DNA of 64,000 nt from NCBI GenBank assembly GCA_964551995.1, contig CAZKFD010000011.1:319276-383275 (forward strand). The letters are read 5' to 3'. How positions within the stretch are numbered: the stretch's first letter is position 1; every line of letters starts with the position of its first letter. This stretch comes from DATKJS01 sp964551995 (GTDB taxonomy: Bacteria > Acidobacteriota > Aminicenantia > Aminicenantales > Saccharicenantaceae). Below are positions 1 through 7,730 of this stretch, in pieces. Both the position numbers and the translations under genes were made by a program. The notes beneath the pieces were generated by a model, which had not been told where the DNA came from, did not search any database, and saw only the letters and a list, made by a program, of their open reading frames with translations.

Positions 1-131
1 TCGTCTGCGGCCTGGCCTCGGGGAAAGTCTATGCCCAAAAGAAGTGCGGGCGGCTCGTGCCCTCGGAGCTCCAGAGAATCAGGATCAGACCGGCTGTCGA
101 GGAGGAACTGGAGGTCGAATGCCATGAGTAG
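1..131 (+). CDS. C-terminal end of an unidentified protein (truncated by window edge)
   Basis: An open frame runs in from the left edge (first complete codon at base 3) and stops at TAG 129-131. The visible tail reads VCGLASGKVYAQKKCGRLVP and ends in an acidic stretch with a CHE C-terminus. It overlaps the start of the DUF1667 gene by 8 bases (ATGAGTAG), so the two are translationally coupled. DUF1667 genes usually sit directly after an FAD/NAD-dependent oxidoreductase of the glycerol-3-phosphate dehydrogenase type. That makes such an oxidoreductase the likely identity, but this is inferred from context and not seen in the 42 residues available. Confidence 0.55.
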   Translation, partial: VCGLASGKVYAQKKCGRLVPSELQRIRIRPAVEEELEVECHE

Positions 132-492
132 CCCGGCGTCTCCAGATCGCCTGACGTGTATCCTTTGTCCGGTCGGCTGCGAGCTCGAGGTCAGCCGAAC
201 GGAGCGCGGGCTCGAGGTCCGGGGGAACCAATGCGAGAAGGGGATCGGCTTCGCGACCGAGGAGGTCCTCTATCCGAAGCGCAACCTGGCGACGTCCGTT
301 CCGGTCAGAGGATCAAAGACGCGAATGGTCTCGGTCCGCCTGAGCGACTGTGTGCCCCGGGATATGCTCTTCCCGATTCTCAGGGAGATCGCGAAGCTCA
401 GGCCGGAGCCGCCGGTCCGGAGGGGCAAGGTGCTCATCACCGATGTCCTCGGAACGGGCGTCGACGTCATCGCCACGCGCACCGTCGAATAA
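124..492 (+). CDS. DUF1667 family small cysteine-rich protein
   Basis: A protein of 122 residues with the N-terminal motif LTCILCPVGCELEV followed by a later Cys in GNQCEKG. This four-Cys pattern is the hallmark of DUF1667 and probably binds iron-sulfur or another metal. Family members accompany FAD-dependent oxidoreductases of glycerol metabolism and may act as a small electron-transfer subunit; that role is inference. I chose ATG 124 rather than the upstream ATG at 31 because conservation begins after MSSPASPDR and the start overlaps the upstream stop codon. The C-terminal half (KVLITDVLGTGVDVIATR) is also typical of the family. Confidence 0.8.
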   Translation: MSSPASPDRLTCILCPVGCELEVSRTERGLEVRGNQCEKGIGFATEEVLYPKRNLATSVPVRGSKTRMVSVRLSDCVPRDMLFPILREIAKLRPEPPVRRGKVLITDVLGTGVDVIATRTVE

Positions 493-526
493 GGTCGGAT
501 GGGTCCTCATAATGCCCTGAAGATCC

Positions 527-549
527 GGGTGGTGGCCTCGCCACCACCC
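527..549. terminator. GC-rich hairpin after the DUF1667 gene
   Basis: A perfect 10-bp stem (GGGTGGTGGC pairing with GCCACCACCC) with a 3-base CTC loop lies in the gap between the plus-strand DUF1667 gene and the convergent minus-strand Maf/RlmD gene. No T-run follows, so it could be a factor-dependent or bidirectional terminator. The stem is seen; the role is inferred. Confidence 0.45.
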
Positions 550-657
550 GCTTGGCGTCAACCCATTCGACTCCACCGGCAAATTTCTTAGGGGAATTGG
601 GGGTGACCTAGTGATGAGGAAAGCTCTGAGGTTATCGCGGCTCCTGTCGTGGCGGGA

Positions 658-2583
658 TTATGGTTGCTTTGTGAGGATCGCCAGGGTTTCGAGGTGGGGC
701 GTGTGGGGAAAAAAGTCGAAGGGATGGATGGCCACGATTCGGTAGCTGCGCGCGAGGAACGACCCGAGGTCCCGGGCCAGCGCCTCCGGATTGCAGGAGA
801 CATAAACGATCTTGGGAGCCTCGAGAGCCAGGACCTGCTTCATAGCCCGGGGGGACAGGCCGGGGCGCGGCGGATCGAGGACGAGGACGTCCGGAGTCCC
901 GACCCGGCCTTCTTTGAGGACGGCTTCGACCGTCCCGGCGATAAAGTCGCAGTTCAGGATTCCGTTTGCGGCCGCGTTGTCTTGCGCCGCGCGGATATTC
1001 TCCGGGAGCGAGTCGACCCCCGTCACATGCCCGGCCCGTCGCGCGAGCGAGATCTCGATGGCCCCGGAGCCGCAGTAGAGGCCCAGGAGGCGGCTCTCGG
1101 CGTCGAGATCTGCCAGGTCCGCGATCTTCGCGTACAGGATCTCCGCCGCTGCCGTGTTCGTCTGGAAGAACGTCGGGAGTCGGATGCGAAAGGCGATGTC
1201 GCCGAGCCTCTCCTCGATTTCGGAGGAGCCCCAGAGAAACGCCGTCTCCTCGAAACTGACGACGTCCGATCTCCGGTTGTTCGCGGCGTGGGCGAAGCCC
1301 TTCAGGCGAGGATATGCGGCGGCCAGCCTTTCCGCGAGGCGGCCCCAATCGGCCGCCGCTCCGGGCGCGGTGACGAGGGCGATCATGAGCTCCCCGGTCC
1401 GCTTGGACTCGCGCAGGACCAGGTGCCGCAAGCATCCCTCTCCCGTCCGCGCGTTGTAGGCCGAGAGGCCGCTTTCTTTGGCGAAGGCCAGGACCTCGCG
1501 GAAGACCGGTTCGACCGCGGGGCCGAAGATGGGGCATTGCGAAAGAGCGGCCGTCCGGCTCCGGGACCTTCGCCGCGCTTCCCGTTTTTCGCGGAGCCCG
1601 ATGACGAGCTCCCCCCATCGCTCGGCGATAGCGAACTCCATTTTGTTCCGGTAATGGTAAATTTCGGGAGACGGAGTGACGGGGAGCACCTCGGCTGCCC
1701 CGCCGTTTGCGGCGACCGCTCCGTCTAAGACGCGCCGCAGATGCCGGCGCTTGAGCTCGAGCTGGGCGGGGTACGAGATATGCTGGAAGGCGCATCCGCC
1801 GCAGGTCCAGAAATGGGGGCACCGGGGCTCGACGTGCGCCGGCGATGGCTTCTCCAGCCGGATCGTTTCGGCCAGAAGGCCGCCCTGTCTTTCTCCGACG
1901 ATCTGGACGCGGACCTCGTCGCCCGGGACCGCGCCCGGAATGAGAACGGTTCGGCCCCCGTGCGACCCGATCCCCCGGCTTCCGGGAAAATCGATGTCCT
2001 CGACACCGAGCGTCAGGGGCGGCGCCAGAAAGCGGGCGAGCATGGCCGCCGCCTTCTTCACTGGGAAACCGACGACATTGTCGTAATCCCCCTTGAGCCG
2101 GCGGACGAACGCGTCGCCCACGTTTTGGACCGCATAGGCCCCGGCCTTGTCGAGAAAGTCCTCGCGGGCGAGGTAGCCCTCGATCATTTCTTCGGTGAGG
2201 GGGTGGAACGTCACATAGGTCAGGTCGTAGCCCGTGAGGAGCCGGCCCTCGTCCTTGTGGTAGAAAGCGAGGCCGGTGACCACCCGGTGGCGCCGGCCGG
2301 ACAACGCCCGGATCATGCCGCGGGCCTCCTCCCGGTTCCGCGGCTTGCCCAGGATCCTGTAGCCGAGGGCGACGACCGTGTCTGCGGCGATGACGGCGTC
2401 CCGCGGGAATGATTCGGCCGCGGTCCGGGCCTTGAGGACGGCGGCCGCGACGGCGAAGCGCACAGGGTCCTTCTCCGGCATCGAAGTCTCGTCGACGGCA
2501 ACCGGGAAGACGCGGAACTCCGGCGTGACCCGGGCCATGAGCTCCCGGCGGCGGGGCGAAGCCGAGGCCAGGACGATCTCCAT
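658..2583 (-). CDS. Maf nucleotide pyrophosphatase fused to RlmD-type 23S rRNA (uracil-5) methyltransferase
   Basis: One open frame of 641 residues. Residues 1 to about 190 are a Maf domain: LASASPRRREL start, AADTVV, the GKP motif, DKAGAYAVQ and GDYDNVVGFP; Maf proteins hydrolyse non-canonical or modified nucleoside triphosphates. Then follow a TRAM-like segment (about 195-255), a CPHFWTCGGC iron-sulfur cluster with a further Cys in SQCPIF, a SAM loop LLGLYCGSGAIE, the DPPR motif and catalytic Cys in YVSCNPEALARDL. Together these mark an RlmD/RumA-type m5U methyltransferase. The ATG at 2583 begins exactly at the Maf N-terminus; the frame stays open further upstream but that part is shadow. 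No stop or start signal separates the domains, so a fused product is expected. A frameshift merging two genes is less likely because both domains look intact. Confidence 0.88.
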   Translation of the reverse strand: MEIVLASASPRRRELMARVTPEFRVFPVAVDETSMPEKDPVRFAVAAAVLKARTAAESFPRDAVIAADTVVALGYRILGKPRNREEARGMIRALSGRRHRVVTGLAFYHKDEGRLLTGYDLTYVTFHPLTEEMIEGYLAREDFLDKAGAYAVQNVGDAFVRRLKGDYDNVVGFPVKKAAAMLARFLAPPLTLGVEDIDFPGSRGIGSHGGRTVLIPGAVPGDEVRVQIVGERQGGLLAETIRLEKPSPAHVEPRCPHFWTCGGCAFQHISYPAQLELKRRHLRRVLDGAVAANGGAAEVLPVTPSPEIYHYRNKMEFAIAERWGELVIGLREKREARRRSRSRTAALSQCPIFGPAVEPVFREVLAFAKESGLSAYNARTGEGCLRHLVLRESKRTGELMIALVTAPGAAADWGRLAERLAAAYPRLKGFAHAANNRRSDVVSFEETAFLWGSSEIEERLGDIAFRIRLPTFFQTNTAAAEILYAKIADLADLDAESRLLGLYCGSGAIEISLARRAGHVTGVDSLPENIRAAQDNAAANGILNCDFIAGTVEAVLKEGRVGTPDVLVLDPPRPGLSPRAMKQVLALEAPKIVYVSCNPEALARDLGSFLARSYRIVAIHPFDFFPHTPHLETLAILTKQP

Positions 2584-2666
2584 GGGATTCTCTATTTTAC
2601 ACGATTCCCGAGCCGGCTCCGCGGTCCCGTCGGCGGGGGACGGGACCTCCCGGCTTCCTCGGATAT

Positions 2667-3410
2667 TCACCAGACATAGGGAAGGAGCCGGTATTTCACC
2701 GAATTCGCGTACTGCTTGTAGCCCTCGAGTTCGTCGAGGAGCGTATTGTCCTCGAGCCCGGTCCGGACGACGAGGACTAAGGCAGCCAAAAAGGCGGGGA
2801 TGAGAGCCACTACGGAACCGAGGAGGAGTGGGGCGCTCAGACCGAAGGCTAGCCCTCCCAGATAGCCTGGGTGTCGCACACGCCGGTAGGGGCCGTCGCA
2901 GCAGACGGTTTGGCCGCGGTCGGTCTGGATCCGGACGGCGCTCGAGAAGTAACGGTTGACGCGCTTGGCCCAGAGCATGAGCGCATGGCCCGAGCAGTAG
3001 AGGGGGATGACCGCGAGATAGAGGGCCGCCGGCGGGCGGCCCGTCCATTGAAATCTGCCGACGTCCACTCCCGCCAGAATCAGAGACACGAAGTAGAGCG
3101 GCGTCGAGACGGCCCAGTAAACCCTGTCCCAGGCTTTCACGCCGCGTCCGGGAAACATGCGCTCATGACGCAGGGAGGGATTGTCCCGGAGCGTCCAGTT
3201 GGTCAGGCCGAGAAAAAAGACGTTGATGCCAATGTAGAGCCAGGCCTGCCAGTAGTCGAGGCGGCCGGCGGAGGCGAGGAGCAAAACGACGAGGATCGTG
3301 ACGCCGAGGATGCTGCGGAACCAGACTCGTCCCTTGATGACCTCTTTCTCCGCCGCCCGGTCCTCGTCGATCACGGCCTGCGTGCCCCTCCGGCCTCTTT
3401 CATAATCCAA
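2667..3410 (-). CDS. Isoprenylcysteine carboxyl methyltransferase-like membrane protein
   Basis: A protein of 247 residues with several hydrophobic segments (about 29-47, 54-72, 98-115, 130-146 and 185-210). The C-terminal signature is GPYRRVRHPGYLGGL followed by EDNTLLDELEGYKQYANSV, shared by the ICMT/phospholipid methyltransferase membrane superfamily. Such proteins methylate small hydrophobic or lipid substrates using SAM at the membrane; the substrate here is unknown. It lies 83 bases upstream of the Maf/RlmD gene on the same strand, so the two may be co-transcribed. Confidence 0.75.
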   Translation of the reverse strand: MDYERGRRGTQAVIDEDRAAEKEVIKGRVWFRSILGVTILVVLLLASAGRLDYWQAWLYIGINVFFLGLTNWTLRDNPSLRHERMFPGRGVKAWDRVYWAVSTPLYFVSLILAGVDVGRFQWTGRPPAALYLAVIPLYCSGHALMLWAKRVNRYFSSAVRIQTDRGQTVCCDGPYRRVRHPGYLGGLAFGLSAPLLLGSVVALIPAFLAALVLVVRTGLEDNTLLDELEGYKQYANSVKYRLLPYVW

Positions 3411-3634
3411 TAGCGAACCGGCCCTGCCGCCGGCCTCAGGGACAGCGATCCCCAGCCTTCGCCGTGGATCACTTTAGCCGAGTCGGGGTCAAAACGCAAT
3501 GTCGACATTTCGGCCGCTTTTCCGAATGCCTGAGGCCGCTCAGGGCCGCCGGGCGGGCCGCAGGAACGGGCCTCATATCGTTGAGCGGTTGCCTCCGTGA
3601 CGCGTCTCGCATAGAATATCGCCGGAGAAGACGG

Positions 3635-4549
3635 ATGGGCCGGCTCGCGATGGGGATCGATCTCGGCGGGACGAAGGTCGAGGCCTGTCTCGTCGACAAG
3701 GACCGCAAGATTCTCGCCCGCAAGCGCCGGCCGTCCGAGCCCGCCCGCGGCCGGGACAGCGTCGTCTCCAACATCCTCGAGCTCGCGGCCGCAACGGCCG
3801 GGGGAGTGCCGTACGAGGCCGTGGGCATGGGCACGCCCGGCACCTACCACCCCGGCGACGACATCATGTACGGCGCCCCGCACACGCCGCTCTACGAAAA
3901 GCCGGGCCTCATCAGCCTCCTTCGCTCGAAGCTCCCGGTGCCGCTCATCGTCGAGAATGACGCCAACTGCCTGGCGCTGGCCGAGTTCTTCGCCCAATGC
4001 CACGGGAAATATGATACGGTCATGGCGGTCATCCTGGGGACAGGCATGGGCTCCGGCCTCGTCCTGGGGAACCGGCTCCACCGCGGGCCCAACGGAAACG
4101 CCGGCGAGATCGGGCATACGTCGATCGACATCAACGGCCGGCTTTGTGAGTGCGGCCGGAGAGGATGCGGGGAGGCCTACCTCTCCGGCCCCAGCCTGAC
4201 GCGGCGCTACCGGGAGCTCACGGGGACGGCCATGCCCCCGCAGGAGATCTTCCGCTGCTCGGAAGAGGGCGATCCCCGGGCCCGGGAGCTGTTCGATGAA
4301 TCCTGCCGGATCATGGGCGAGATCTTCGCCAACTGCGTCAACGTCCTGGACCTTCAGGCGATCGTCCTCGGCGGCGGCGTTTCGAATATCCCGCTCTGGT
4401 ACGAAGGCGTCCCCCCTCACATGAACAGGGCCCTTTTCGGCATCCCGGGCCGGAGGATCCCGATCCTCAAGGCTGTCCTCGGGGATTCCGCGGGCGTCCT
4501 CGGCGCGGCCTTCCTCGGCCTCCGGGAGATGGGGCTCATGGAATTCTGA
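3635..4549 (+). CDS. ROK family sugar kinase
   Basis: A protein of 304 residues. The N-terminal phosphate-binding motif is MGIDLGGTKVEACLVD. The ROK zinc-binding signature GHTSIDINGRLCECGRRGCGE contains the expected His and three Cys. ROK kinases phosphorylate glucose, fructose, mannose or N-acetyl sugars at the cost of ATP; the exact sugar cannot be told from sequence. ATG 3635 has a GGAG Shine-Dalgarno sequence at 3624-3627; the longer open frame upstream is Arg-rich and not family-like. No sugar transporter or catabolic gene is adjacent. Confidence 0.85.
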   Translation: MGRLAMGIDLGGTKVEACLVDKDRKILARKRRPSEPARGRDSVVSNILELAAATAGGVPYEAVGMGTPGTYHPGDDIMYGAPHTPLYEKPGLISLLRSKLPVPLIVENDANCLALAEFFAQCHGKYDTVMAVILGTGMGSGLVLGNRLHRGPNGNAGEIGHTSIDINGRLCECGRRGCGEAYLSGPSLTRRYRELTGTAMPPQEIFRCSEEGDPRARELFDESCRIMGEIFANCVNVLDLQAIVLGGGVSNIPLWYEGVPPHMNRALFGIPGRRIPILKAVLGDSAGVLGAAFLGLREMGLMEF

Positions 4550-4605
4550 AAAAAGAGGGACCGGCTCCGGGGGCAGTTCCTCCGGCGGGCGCCCTTCCGG
4601 TCCCT
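4549..4605 (-). terminator. Rho-independent terminator of the CBS gene
   Basis: On the minus strand a 9-bp stem, AGGGACCGG pairing with CCGGTCCCT, is followed by C and six T residues. The stem overlaps the stop codon of the CBS gene. The T-run lies at the end of the convergent ROK gene, so the element may act on both transcripts. Confidence 0.75.
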
Positions 4606-5041
4606 ACTGATACTTGCCCATGATGTAGTTTTCGAGGTTCTCGATCGTCACCTTCTGATGGCCGATGATGGCCTTGACGACGTCGCCGATGGAGACGATC
4701 CCGGCCAGCCGGCCGTCCTTGCAGACGGGGAGATGGCGCATCCGCTTGTCCGTCATGAGCGCCATGCACTCGTCGACCGTCGTGTCCAGGTTGACGCCGT
4801 AGATGTGGGTCGACATGATGTCCCGGACCGGGGTGTCCTGGGAGTGGCGCCCCTTGAGGATGATCTTCCGGGCGTAGTCCCGCTCGGAGATGATGCCGAC
4901 GATTTCCTCGCCTTCCATGACGATCAGCGCGCCGACCTCCTTCTCGGCCATGAGCTTGAGGGCGTCGATGACCTTCGCGTCCGGCACTATCGTCCAGGCT
5001 GATGAACCTTTTTCGTCGAGGATTTGTTTCACCGTGATCAT
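4604..5041 (-). CDS. Two-CBS-domain protein
   Basis: A protein of 145 residues made almost entirely of a tandem CBS pair. The first repeat contains VIDALKLMAEKEVGALIVME with VGIISERDYARKI; the second contains DECMALMTDKRMRHLPVCKD with AGIVSIGDVVKAII. CBS pairs bind adenosine nucleotides (AMP, ATP, SAM) and usually sense energy state. ATG 5041 is preceded by GGGAGGAA at 6-base spacing; the upstream extension to 5116 lacks a ribosome site. A stand-alone stress-type CBS protein is the best description; its partner is unknown. Confidence 0.85.
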   Translation of the reverse strand: MITVKQILDEKGSSAWTIVPDAKVIDALKLMAEKEVGALIVMEGEEIVGIISERDYARKIILKGRHSQDTPVRDIMSTHIYGVNLDTTVDECMALMTDKRMRHLPVCKDGRLAGIVSIGDVVKAIIGHQKVTIENLENYIMGKYQ

Positions 5042-5152
5042 GCGCGTTCCTCCCGAGTGATTTTGCGGATTCGCTTTCGGCGCCTCTTTTATAGCCGAAG
5101 CGCTCCGCGCTGTCAATCCGAGCGTCCGGCGGACGTCGGGGAACGCCCTGAC

Positions 5153-5692
5153 CTAGTCAACCATCAGGAAAGCGTAGCGGTTCATGGCCTGCTTATAGTC
5201 GGACAGGACCTCGATGGGATAGCCCAGCTTCCGGACCGTGGTGTAGACGTCGACGGCCAGCGCGTCCGGGGTCGGCCGGGCCTGTTTCGGGTTCCTGCAG
5301 CCGGCTCGGTCGCCGGAGCATTCCGGACAGATGTTGCAGCTGTCCAAATAGAGGAGGAAAGCCTTGACGAAGCCGGCTAGGAAAATCTCCTGTTCGAGCT
5401 TGAGCAGGGCCAGGTTGAGCTTGCGGCTCCAGACGTGACGGTCCTCGGGCCTTTCGACCGTCTTCTCGAAATGAAAGACGGCGGCGCGGCGGTATTCCCG
5501 GAAAAACCGTTCGCACTCGCCGACCGACGGGGTATGCGGGGGGCATGTCGCCGTCCGGCCGTATTCCACGCAGCCGTAGAGGCACTTCATCCGAACCCAC
5601 TGCCCGAGGACGATCTCCTTCGGGTCGATCCAGCGGAAATCCGTGAACCCGTGCTTGCGGAAGAGGTCTTCCAGCTTGTTCTTGCCGGTCAT
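5153..5692 (-). CDS. DUF2284 predicted metal-binding protein
   Basis: A protein of 179 residues rich in cysteine. It has an N-terminal cluster (MKCLYGCVEYGRTATCPPH) and a second cluster (CNICPECSGDRAGCRNPKQARP), then the YPIEVL region typical of DUF2284. The arrangement suggests an iron-sulfur or zinc protein; family function is unproven. ATG 5692 has an AGGTG Shine-Dalgarno sequence just upstream and starts right before the conserved part. The gene stands alone between the CBS gene and the divergent TrmJ-like gene. Confidence 0.8.
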   Translation of the reverse strand: MTGKNKLEDLFRKHGFTDFRWIDPKEIVLGQWVRMKCLYGCVEYGRTATCPPHTPSVGECERFFREYRRAAVFHFEKTVERPEDRHVWSRKLNLALLKLEQEIFLAGFVKAFLLYLDSCNICPECSGDRAGCRNPKQARPTPDALAVDVYTTVRKLGYPIEVLSDYKQAMNRYAFLMVD

Positions 5693-5839
5693 TTTCACCT
5701 CGCGCCGCGGGCCATGCGGGGGCCCGTACGATTCTTCCCCGGGGGAGCGCAACAATGTATACCATTGTTCTCGGGGGAACGTCAATGGAGCTGGACCGCT
5801 GCGGGGCCCCGCGGCCTGGCCTTTTTCTCCGGGCTCGGC

Positions 5840-5845
5840 TATAAT
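5840..5845 (+). promoter_or_regulatory. -10 box of the TrmJ-like gene
   Basis: A perfect TATAAT preceded by GC lies 8 bases before the ATG at 5854. The expected start of transcription (about 5852) almost coincides with the start codon, so the mRNA may be leaderless. No clear -35 box is visible. Confidence 0.5.
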
Positions 5846-5853
5846 CCGTTGAA

Positions 5854-6642
5854 ATGGAAAGACCCCCGGCGACCATCTCCGCTGCCGGGCCTTGGCCGGC
5901 CGGTCTGGACCGCTTTGCCGTGATCTTAGTCCGCCCGGACAGCCCCGAAAACATCGGCCTGGCGGCCCGGGGGATGGCCAACACCGGGTTTTCCGACCTG
6001 AGGATTGTCGGGCTCGACCGGTTCGAGGCCCCCGCCTACCGGACGGCCGTCCACGCGGACTCCATCCTGGACGCGGCCCGCTTTTTCGAGACTCTGGTCG
6101 ATGCGGCGGACGGCCTCGACCTCGTCCTCGGCTCGACGGCCCGCATCCGGCGGGATTTCCCTCTGGTCACGGTCTCCGAAGCCGTCCGGCGGACGCTCGA
6201 ATATCCCCTTGACACCCGGGTCGGGCTCGTCTTCGGAAACGAGAGGACGGGCCTGACGGCCCGCGAGATCGGGCTTTCCAACATCCGCTTCCGCATTCCC
6301 CAGGCGGCCCGCCAGCCTTCCTACAATCTGGGGGTCGCCGTGACCTTGACGCTTTTTGAGATCGCCGGACGGGGCCACGAGCCCGGGGTCGCCCGACGGG
6401 ACAGGCCTCTGACCCATGCCGAGCAGGAAGAGGCAGGCCGTCGTTTCAGCGACCTCCTGGATAGCCGGGGATTCATGCGCGATGCCAACCGGGCGTTCAT
6501 AACGGAGCGGGTCCGGGATATCTTCCGGAGGATGGTCCTGACGGCCAACGACAGGGACATTGTCCTCGCCATGTTCCGCAAGGGGTTTCCCCGGGGCCCG
6601 CTATCTAACGCCCATGAGAGGAGTCGCAATGGCACCGAATGA
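5854..6642 (+). CDS. trmJ: TrmJ-like SpoU/TrmH family RNA 2'-O-methyltransferase
   Basis: A protein of 262 residues carrying the three SPOUT motifs: RPDSPENIGLAARGMANTGF (motif 1), GLVFGNERTGLT (motif 2) and PSYNLGVAVTLTLFEI (motif 3). TrmJ-type enzymes 2'-O-methylate position 32 of the tRNA anticodon loop using SAM; the C-terminal extension after motif 3 fits that subgroup. The only in-frame ATG upstream of motif 1 is at 5854. The last 14 bases overlap the OsmC gene, so the two are probably co-translated. The precise RNA target is inferred from similarity. Confidence 0.8.
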   Translation: MERPPATISAAGPWPAGLDRFAVILVRPDSPENIGLAARGMANTGFSDLRIVGLDRFEAPAYRTAVHADSILDAARFFETLVDAADGLDLVLGSTARIRRDFPLVTVSEAVRRTLEYPLDTRVGLVFGNERTGLTAREIGLSNIRFRIPQAARQPSYNLGVAVTLTLFEIAGRGHEPGVARRDRPLTHAEQEEAGRRFSDLLDSRGFMRDANRAFITERVRDIFRRMVLTANDRDIVLAMFRKGFPRGPLSNAHERSRNGTE

Positions 6643-7036
6643 GATCAGAGTGAGCTTCGGCGACGGACTCAAAGTTAACGCCGAATACAAGGGTTTTGTC
6701 ATCCAGACCGACCAGCCCGTCCACCAGGGGGGACTCGGAACCGCGCCCGCCCCGTTCGACCTGTTTCTGGCCTCAATCGCCACCTGTGCGGGGTTCTACG
6801 CGCTGGCGTTCTGCCAGGAGCGGCATATCCCGGTCGGCGATCTGGGGGTCACCATGATTCCGGAAAAGGGGCCGGTCTCCAAGATGATCGAAAAGATTAC
6901 CATCACCATCGACCTTCCGACCGGCTTTCCGGAGAAGTACAAGCCCGTCATCATGAAGGCCGTCGACCAATGCACGGTCAAAGCCCACATGCTGAAGCCG
7001 CCCCAGTTCGAGATTGTCGCCCGGCAGAAGGAGTGA
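6629..7036 (+). CDS. OsmC/Ohr family peroxiredoxin-like protein
   Basis: A protein of 135 residues. The family's reactive cysteines are seen at Cys53 (SIATCAGFYALAFC) and Cys114 (VDQCTVKAH), which reduce organic hydroperoxides in characterised members. The conserved acidic/PFDLFLASIA segment is present. ATG 6629 lies inside the end of the trmJ-like gene with a GAGAGGAG Shine-Dalgarno sequence, so it is read as a two-gene unit. It is more YhfA/OsmC-like than Ohr-like, but the subfamily is not certain. Confidence 0.82.
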   Translation: MAPNEIRVSFGDGLKVNAEYKGFVIQTDQPVHQGGLGTAPAPFDLFLASIATCAGFYALAFCQERHIPVGDLGVTMIPEKGPVSKMIEKITITIDLPTGFPEKYKPVIMKAVDQCTVKAHMLKPPQFEIVARQKE

Positions 7037-7046
7037 GGGGGCGGGA

Positions 7047-7694
7047 TTGGCGATCCTGGCGGGTTTTTTCGCCGGCCTCGTCGCCGCGGTCCCCATTGGG
7101 CCCATCGGCATCCTGGCCGTGACCCAGAGGTGCCGGTATGGGTTCCGCCGCAGCTATTCCGGGGCCCTGGCCTCGTCCGCCCTGGAGATCGGCTACAGCC
7201 TGATCGCCATCCAGGCGGCGGCTTTCGTCAACGCCTTCATCCTGAGGTACTCTTCGATCATGAAGCTGGCGGGGACGGTCGTGCTCGTTGTGGTCGGCGT
7301 CGGGATCCTGCGCCAAGCCCGGACGTTCGACCCGGCCGTCCTATTCACGGCCGGGGCCAAGAGGGAGATCCATCCCATCCTGGCGACCATCCTTCTCTAT
7401 ATCTCGAGCCCGACGATCGCGGCCTTTTGGCTGATGACGGCGGGTCTCGTCGTGGCCCACGGCTGGGTGGAGAGGGGTCGCCTCTCGGCCGTGCTCTTCG
7501 CCCTGGCCTGCGGCGTCGGGAGCGCCTTCTGGTACTTCATCCTCCTCCGCCTGATCCTGAGAACACCCGAGAAGGTCGAGGTCCGGGTGTTCCGGACGAT
7601 CTTCCTGCTCCTCGGGATCCTCCTCGTGGTCCTGGCCGTTTTCAACGTCCTGTCCATCCGGTGGAAGCACTTGCCCTTCCTGCGGGTCCGCTGA
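7047..7694 (+). CDS. LysE/RhtB family exporter
   Basis: About 215 residues with six hydrophobic segments. The N-terminal AGFFAGLVAAVPIGPIGILAVTQR is the LysE signature (GxxxxxPGP-like). Family members export amino acids or other small metabolites across the inner membrane; the substrate is unknown. No ATG is available. TTG 7047 follows AAGGAG at 7028-7033 and begins at the first conserved residues; an earlier TTG at 7014 inside osmC is possible. It follows osmC on the same strand and probably belongs to the same transcript. Confidence 0.72.
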   Translation: MAILAGFFAGLVAAVPIGPIGILAVTQRCRYGFRRSYSGALASSALEIGYSLIAIQAAAFVNAFILRYSSIMKLAGTVVLVVVGVGILRQARTFDPAVLFTAGAKREIHPILATILLYISSPTIAAFWLMTAGLVVAHGWVERGRLSAVLFALACGVGSAFWYFILLRLILRTPEKVEVRVFRTIFLLLGILLVVLAVFNVLSIRWKHLPFLRVR

Positions 7695-7730
7695 GGCGGA
7701 GCCGGAGGGCGCATCTTCGGCCGCCCGGCC

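Noticed and set aside
649..1728. Long plus-strand open frame opposite the Maf/RlmD gene
   Set aside because: It is the mirror of a strongly conserved gene. It has no family motif and an Asp/Arg/Gly-rich composition typical of antisense frames in GC-rich DNA.
3371..4420. 349-codon minus-strand frame across the ROK gene
   Set aside because: The ROK motifs on the plus strand are clear; this frame has no recognisable protein and no ribosome site.
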